From positions 372,001 to 436,000 of the forward strand of contig NZ_AZCP01000002.1 of assembly GCF_001433855.1 (NCBI RefSeq): 64,000 nt of DNA. Reading direction: 5' to 3'. Below are positions 59,775 to 64,000 of the stretch, piece after piece. A program made the position numbers and the translations under genes. Numbering within the stretch: the stretch's first letter is position 1; every line of letters begins with the position of its first letter. Below the pieces are notes generated by a model. It had not been told where the DNA came from. It saw nothing but the letters and a program-made list of their open reading frames with translations, and made no database searches. This DNA is from Levilactobacillus brevis ATCC 14869 = DSM 20054 (lineage in GTDB: Bacteria; Bacillota; Bacilli; Lactobacillales; Lactobacillaceae).

Positions 59775-59805
59775 AGTAAACACCTTCGAGTGTACTCGAA
59801 GGCAA
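59775..59805 (-). promoter_or_regulatory. MerR-type promoter with palindromic operator
   Basis: On the minus strand TTGCCT (59805-59800) and TTTACT (59780-59775) are 19 apart. Between them CCTTCGAGT and ACTCGAAGG (59783-59802) form a perfect palindrome with a two-base centre. Confidence 0.85.
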
Positions 59806-59835
59806 GAACAAACTAAACTATTTTGAATAGTAATC

Positions 59836-59884
59836 TAAAAATGGTACTTCTAACGGTTAGACCCCGCTGGAAGTACCACTTTTA
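59836..59884 (-). terminator. intrinsic terminator of the TetR gene
   Basis: TGGTACTTC and GAAGTACCA arms enclose a GC-containing loop; T5 follows on the minus strand. Confidence 0.75.
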
Positions 59885-59919
59885 TTTTCACCTATTGAGA
59901 AAAGCACCATGATAACTCA

Positions 59920-60489
59920 TTAATCGATTGTCGTGAATTGGTCAATTGCTAATTGCATCGTCCGTTCAAAGCGTTCATCAATCTGCGCTTCTGGTAGTCG
60001 AATAAATCCACCAATTTCTTGAACGATAAATCCAAACAAAGCTGATCGATACAAAGTCGATTCAACCAGTCCTGTTGCACCCTTTTCATCTAAATGCAAG
60101 CTCGTAAACATCTGCTTATATAAATCAATCAGTGCGATGTGCGTGCGTTCTAGATGACGCAAATCATCCGGATTCATTAATAAGGGGGCCAAATAATCTT
60201 GTTGTTTACAACCCCGGCGAAACTCGCGCGCAAAGACAAATAATGCTTCTTTACCTGAAACACCTACCAGGCGCCGCATAAGGGCATCGTTCAATTCATT
60301 GACAAAACGAAGACCAACCTGATCCAACAAATCATTAAGACTATTCACATAATTGTAAATTGACTGTGGTCGCACCGATAATTTTGTTGCTAACGCTCGG
60401 ATCGTTAACTGGTTAAGACCATGATCGGCAATCAATTCATTTGCTTGATCTAACACTTTTTCGCGTGTCAGCGTTCGTCGCTTTACCAT
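59920..60489 (-). CDS. TetR-family transcriptional regulator
   Basis: The 189-residue protein has a TetR HTH (LTREKVLDQANELIADHGLN, then LTIRALATKLSVRPQSIYNY) and a helical C-terminal domain of the WHG type (ESTLYRSALFGFIVQEIGGF). A possible -10 (TATACT) lies 65 bases upstream. No obvious target gene is divergent, so its regulon is not readable here. Confidence 0.88.
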   Translation of the reverse strand: MVKRRTLTREKVLDQANELIADHGLNQLTIRALATKLSVRPQSIYNYVNSLNDLLDQVGLRFVNELNDALMRRLVGVSGKEALFVFAREFRRGCKQQDYLAPLLMNPDDLRHLERTHIALIDLYKQMFTSLHLDEKGATGLVESTLYRSALFGFIVQEIGGFIRLPEAQIDERFERTMQLAIDQFTTID

Positions 60490-60922
60490 ATTTTTCGCTC
60501 CCCCATCACTACTATGTTACCTAATCTGAAGCCTAGTATAGCATACGAGCAGCCTCGCGCCCATACCATTTTGGCTGCAACAGGTGGCAAAAATACGGCA
60601 GTGTTTGTACAGTCGATCTGGTAACTTGAATACACGATAAAAAGTCTATCAGATTTCTCGTTATTGAAAGATTATGGATAGTGTTGCTAATCCTCAAACC
60701 AACTCAGCCTTCACTAAAATGATCATCAAATTTTCTGGGAAATTAGCTTCGCTCATTCGTCAAAAAGCATATCGTGGTCATTAAAAATAATCATTTGTTT
60801 AAGATTCATAGTGCGCAGTCTATACATTAACATTTCTATCTCTGATTGGCTAGCTAACCGCCTGATTGTATCAGTAAATGTCACTGTCTGGAATACAAAC
60901 TACTTTGATAAACTGACTTATT
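60490..60922. other. intergenic region between tetR and marR
   Basis: Apart from the TetR promoter and the weak ORF at 60674-60784, these 430 bases show no RNA, repeat or terminator that I can support. Confidence 0.5.
60674..60784 (+). CDS. possible 36-residue protein
   Basis: An ATG with GAAAG six bases ahead opens MDSVANPQTNSAFTKMIIKF followed by SGKLASLIRQKAYRGH. The last 20 residues could form a basic amphipathic helix. The promoter is not clear and no family is known. It may be chance. Confidence 0.22.
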   Translation: MDSVANPQTNSAFTKMIIKFSGKLASLIRQKAYRGH

Positions 60923-61324
60923 TTATTTTGCAGAATCTTTGACGTGCTGAGAACTCATAATATCTTGAAGCCCATCATAGGCTACTTCAATACTGTTAAC
61001 TACACTTTCCATAGCATCATCGTGAATTTCCTTGCCGGATTCGGTTAACTTTAATACGTGCCGGCGATGATCCTCCTCACTGATCGCAGTGGTTACCCAA
61101 CCACGCTTCATCAAGTTCGTAATCCGCACTGAGATTGATGAACGAGACACCCCGGCCCGTTCAACAAAGTGTCCCGGATCAAACGTGTGCTGATCAATTT
61201 CATGCAGAAGCTGGAACTGTAGTAATGTCACCTTCTGTGAGGTCATCTCCACAACGTTTAGATTCCGATCGATGTTTCTTAATTGCGTTGTCCATTTCAA
61301 TAATTGATTTATATTTTCACCCAT
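60923..61324 (-). CDS. MarR-family transcriptional regulator
   Basis: The 133-residue regulator has the MarR winged helix: VERAGVSRSSISVRITNLMK, then RGWVTTAISEEDHRRHVLKL and long dimer helices at both ends. TATAAT is visible upstream on the minus strand. The Met at 61324 has AGGA just before it; an in-frame GTG four codons upstream is possible. Its target is unknown; the S-layer gene upstream is one candidate. Confidence 0.85.
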   Translation of the reverse strand: MGENINQLLKWTTQLRNIDRNLNVVEMTSQKVTLLQFQLLHEIDQHTFDPGHFVERAGVSRSSISVRITNLMKRGWVTTAISEEDHRRHVLKLTESGKEIHDDAMESVVNSIEVAYDGLQDIMSSQHVKDSAK

Positions 61325-61463
61325 TTTTCCTACCACCTTACTCTTTTGTTAGCCATCAACGCAAAATTAATGCCATTTACTGCAAAATTCATAATGAAAA
61401 TAAAATTATAGTATCACATATTATTATCGAATCATTATTTGACATAGTGAACATTATTCGAAA

Positions 61464-61505
61464 CTGATACGCGTTCAGCATGCTAGGAACGGTATCAGCT
61501 TTTTA
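61464..61505 (+). terminator. orphan terminator-like hairpin
   Basis: CTGATAC-g-CGTTC pairs with GAACG-GTATCAG and runs into CTTTTTA on the + strand, but no + strand gene leads into it. It may end an unseen small RNA or belong to untranslated sequence between the S-layer and MarR genes. Confidence 0.5.
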
Positions 61506-61552
61506 GCCTTTCTAAGGTCGTCGCCAGTGTATGTTGCTGCGGCACTATGAAT

Positions 61553-61599
61553 AAAAAGCTGTTGAAAGGACTATTTAAGACCCCTTTCAGCAGCTTTTT
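61553..61599 (-). terminator. intrinsic terminator of the S-layer gene
   Basis: AAAAAGCTG-TGAAAGG pairs with CCTTTCA-CAGCTTTTT around a 13-base loop; T5 follows on the minus strand, 88 bases past the stop. Confidence 0.85.
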
Positions 61600-61686
61600 A
61601 ACAATAACACACCATAGGTTTGGTGACTACAACCAAAGACTTTATAGAGTTACTTGTTTGGAAGAATTATGCAAGAAATTATCGGT

Positions 61687-62928
61687 TTATTGGTAAAGTA
61701 GTCCCCAAAGCGTATTCATTGCATTCAATTGTACAGGTAATGCAGCGTAACCGTCGGCGTTAGTGTTTGTCAAACCACCTAAGGAAATAACTGGCTTGTA
61801 GTACAAGTTAGTGTTGTCCAGCTTGTAAGCTAACTTCAATTGATCACCGTAGTGCGTCGTCGTTGGAATGTTATCCATATCCAAGTCAAACTTCATGTAA
61901 AGACCTGAGTAACTATCGATCTTATCAAGTAAGCCACCAGGAATCCGAGCTAACAATGTTGGCGTTACCTTCATGTAAACAGTTGATAAGCCGCTGTTCT
62001 TGAATGCTGTAGCCAAGGTATCAGCTGGTACGACATCCTTCTTGTCACCCTTAACCGTTGCATCACTGTTAAACTTCTTAACAGCTGTCGTCCAGTTAAC
62101 ATTAGAACCACCAGAAGTCCCAAGTAATGGCAAGTTTAAGTTGTCAAAGCTGTAAGCCTTAGTCCCAGTCGCTGGGTTGTAGAATTCACGTTGCCAGTTC
62201 TTAGTAACTGTCGTTTGGTCATTCCCAACAGAAACTGGTGCCTTAGGAGCGACGTAATCAGTTAATTGTGAAGCCAAAACCCAACCACTAGCATTTGTTG
62301 GTTCGGTAACATCAGATACATACAACCACTTTTGGCCATCCATATCATTCATAGCGGCTTTAGAAGCAACTAACTTATGTCCCTTGTAATCAGTCGTATC
62401 CTTAACGGCTGCCCCAACTTTATACTGAGAACCCTTTGGCGCTTTGTAAATTTGTGTGTCAGTACCTGGCTTAGCGAAAGACAGATCCTTTTTATCGTTG
62501 TTCGTTAAACTAGTTGAAGTCGTCGTTGATAAGTATGTTAAGCCGCCGCCAACTTTCTTGAAGTTGTTGACTGGATTCTTTTTACCAACGTAAATGTAAC
62601 CACGGTAGCGGCCATCAAATGAGACCACTTTCATGTAGTAAGACTTGTTGCTCAGCTTAGCAACTTTGTAACCACGAAGCACTGATTGAGCCTTAGCAGT
62701 TGATGCAGAAGCGACAACTTTTGAACCACTCAGTTTGCCGGGTTTGTTGTAAATTGCGTTTGAACCCGTTGCCTTGTAATTCCGAATATAAGCTGTTGTT
62801 GGTTCGAGATTGGTTGACCCAACTTGCTTAATTTTCGAGGCAGATGCACTCATAGCAAGGCCTGAAGCTGACATGAACGATAGTGCGGCCGCAGAAATAG
62901 TTAACGTCCGCTTTAATGAACTACGCAT
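61687..62928 (-). CDS. S-layer-type surface protein
   Basis: A 413-residue secreted protein. After a signal peptide (SAAALSFMSASGLAMSASAS), the N-terminal half (RNYKATGSNAIYNKPGKLSG, then SFDGRYRGYIYVGKKNP) closely resembles the wall-binding region of L. brevis S-layer proteins. The C-terminal half is Asn/Thr-rich and more variable (KFDLDMDNIPTTTHYGDQLK). It is basic in the N-terminal part, as S-layer anchors are, and has no LPXTG signal. AGGGGGATTTTTC precedes the ATG. It is rather short for a major S-layer protein, so it may be a paralogue. Confidence 0.82.
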   Translation of the reverse strand: MRSSLKRTLTISAAALSFMSASGLAMSASASKIKQVGSTNLEPTTAYIRNYKATGSNAIYNKPGKLSGSKVVASASTAKAQSVLRGYKVAKLSNKSYYMKVVSFDGRYRGYIYVGKKNPVNNFKKVGGGLTYLSTTTSTSLTNNDKKDLSFAKPGTDTQIYKAPKGSQYKVGAAVKDTTDYKGHKLVASKAAMNDMDGQKWLYVSDVTEPTNASGWVLASQLTDYVAPKAPVSVGNDQTTVTKNWQREFYNPATGTKAYSFDNLNLPLLGTSGGSNVNWTTAVKKFNSDATVKGDKKDVVPADTLATAFKNSGLSTVYMKVTPTLLARIPGGLLDKIDSYSGLYMKFDLDMDNIPTTTHYGDQLKLAYKLDNTNLYYKPVISLGGLTNTNADGYAALPVQLNAMNTLWGLLYQ

Positions 62929-62981
62929 GAAAAATCCCCCTAAATATTGTTTTATTTACGTAACATTTATGCTACAACGAT

Positions 62982-63009
62982 ATCTTATCACAATTAATTT
63001 AAATTGCAA
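62982..63009 (-). promoter_or_regulatory. promoter of the S-layer-type gene
   Basis: On the minus strand TTGCAA (63009-63004) and TAAGAT (62987-62982) are 16 apart, giving a leader of about 45 bases. The rest of the upstream AT-rich stretch shows no gene. Confidence 0.6.
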
Positions 63010-63206
63010 ACACCTACAACCAAAAAATGATTTATTTTTTTACAATGGAAAACAATTATCAATGATATATGTTTACGTGTTAATTACATGCAATCGTTAC
63101 ATATTTCTATAAATAACTTTTTGAAACCCTTTATTCACAAGGGTTTTATCGAATCATTAGTTAGGTGTTATGGTGGGCTCCATTTAAGCTTGGCTATCAT
63201 GCGCAC

Positions 63207-63245
63207 AAAAAAAGCGCAATAAAATCATAATAATTTTATTACGCC
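63207..63245 (-). terminator. intrinsic terminator of the right-end aldo/keto reductase
   Basis: GCG-AATAAAAT and ATTTTATT-CGC form a stem with one mismatch; T7 follows on the minus strand. Confidence 0.85.
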
Positions 63246-63289
63246 ATTATTTTTTATTTAATTATTTTACTGCTAAATATCTCAGCAAC

Positions 63290-64000
63290 CTATTCAAATT
63301 CCTCATATTCATTTGGATCTTGATTATCAATTCGACCATCAGTTTTACTTAACCCATTAATGGCCTTAATTTCCTCTGAGGTCAACGAGAAATCAAAAAC
63401 AGCCAAATTGGCCCGTTGATGAGCTAGGTTACGTGACTTTGGGATCGGTACAATTCCGCGCTGGACATGCCACCGCAAAATGATTTGTCCCACATTCTTT
63501 TGATACTTTTGGGCCAATTGCTGAACGACTGATTCCGTTAGGGCCGAACTTCCACGCCCTAATGGACTCCACGCTTCAGTCACAATACCACGTTGAGTGT
63601 CTTCTTTTAGCATCCGTTCTTGCACCCAGTAAGGATGTACTTCAATTTGATTAACCGCCGGCGTCACGCCTGTTTCATTAATCAGCCGATCTAAATGCTC
63701 TGGTTCAAAGTTAGAGACCCCGATTGACCGGATAAGGCCCCGCTTTTGCGCATCAATCATTGCTTGCCACGCTTCAACGTAATGATCTCGCTTGGGCAAT
63801 GGCCAATGAATCACGTATAAATCAAAATAGTCTAATCCTAATCGATACAGCGACTCCTGAATCGCCATCGTCGCATCGGCGTAACGGTGATACTTACCTG
63901 GCAACTTGGAGGTGACAAAGAACTCAGCACGCGGGATACCGGAACGACGAATAGCCTCACCAACTGCACCTTCGTTATCATAATTAGTGGCAGTATCTAG
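63290..64000 (-). CDS. aldo/keto reductase, AKR5-like (start outside window)
   Basis: The frame remains open to the last base of the window, where it reads LDTATNYDNEGAVGEAI, the AKR catalytic Asp/Tyr region, so the gene begins to the right. Downstream are FFVTSKLPGKYH (Lys), DLYVIHWPLP (His), RSIGVSNFEPEHLDRLI and the cofactor site IVPIPKSRN. It resembles the 2,5-diketogluconate reductase branch of single-domain AKRs. About 236 residues are visible. Confidence 0.92.
   Translation of the reverse strand, partial: LDTATNYDNEGAVGEAIRRSGIPRAEFFVTSKLPGKYHRYADATMAIQESLYRLGLDYFDLYVIHWPLPKRDHYVEAWQAMIDAQKRGLIRSIGVSNFEPEHLDRLINETGVTPAVNQIEVHPYWVQERMLKEDTQRGIVTEAWSPLGRGSSALTESVVQQLAQKYQKNVGQIILRWHVQRGIVPIPKSRNLAHQRANLAVFDFSLTSEEIKAINGLSKTDGRIDNQDPNEYEEFE

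Noticed and set aside
63124-63146. AAACCCTT/AAGGGTTT hairpin as a terminator
   Set aside because: Stem is short, no T run follows on either strand, and no gene ends there.
1-64000. CRISPR arrays, insertion sequences, prophage or integrative elements
   Set aside because: No regularly spaced repeats, transposase, integrase or phage genes were seen; the only dispersed repeat is the two-copy RNA-like element.

Overview
The window reads as chromosome of a Lactobacillaceae species, most likely Levilactobacillus (L. brevis group). This rests on an S-layer-type protein whose N-terminal half resembles L. brevis Slp proteins (61687-62928), a KxYKxGKxW signal peptide with an LPQTGE sortase signal (31693-35043), a Met T-box, strong GGAGG ribosome sites, moderate GC, and gene types typical of lactobacilli. 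No insertion sequence, prophage, rRNA operon or CRISPR array was seen. There is one tRNA gene, tRNA-Arg(UCU).

Layout. 0-4 kb: etfBA tail, then a quinone oxidoreductase divergent from an ArsR/DJ-1 pair whose shared intergenic region carries three copies of one operator-like element. 3.6-10 kb: a PEP-carboxykinase-like protein, a LysR regulator, and a divergent transporter/shikimate dehydrogenase/SDR operon with a palindromic LysR-type site and a near-cre site. 10-17 kb: DHA2 exporter, map, a UbiE/MenG methyltransferase, the first copy of a dispersed structured repeat, an Rgg-like regulator, two DNA-repair or sugar-phosphate genes and a Usp. 17-31 kb: BCCT transporter with a structured leader and an apparent ATT start, several enzymes, RNase HI, cytosine deaminase, ThiD, tRNA-Arg, small membrane proteins, cold-shock protein, MutY and an OppA lipoprotein. 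31-46 kb: a large sortase-anchored MBG/MucBP adhesin, lplA divergent from a GcvH-like protein, AKR, EamA transporter, the second repeat copy, the metNIQ importer under a T-box, a Tag-like paralogue, and a second OppA preceded by a Cys-rich mini-ORF and a strong terminator. 46-64 kb: GH3 glycosidase, an Ntn amide hydrolase, tag-sbcD-sbcC, a secreted protease/muramidase/GH8 cluster, a MerR-cupin-CMD operon, TetR, MarR, the S-layer protein and a partial AKR.

How genes work together. LplA and the GcvH-like protein form a lipoate module. Tag, SbcD and SbcC form a DNA-repair operon. MetQ, MetN and MetI form a methionine importer whose leader senses uncharged tRNA-Met. The LysR cluster looks like uptake and oxidation or reduction of shikimate/quinate-type acids. 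The best candidates for undescribed biology are the two 155-nt RNA-like elements (13713-13867 and 40222-40376), which fold into the same three-way junction with compensatory or wobble-compatible changes, and the Cys-rich leader ORF plus terminator ahead of oppA (45936-46120). All statements come from reading the sequence. No database search or folding program was run.
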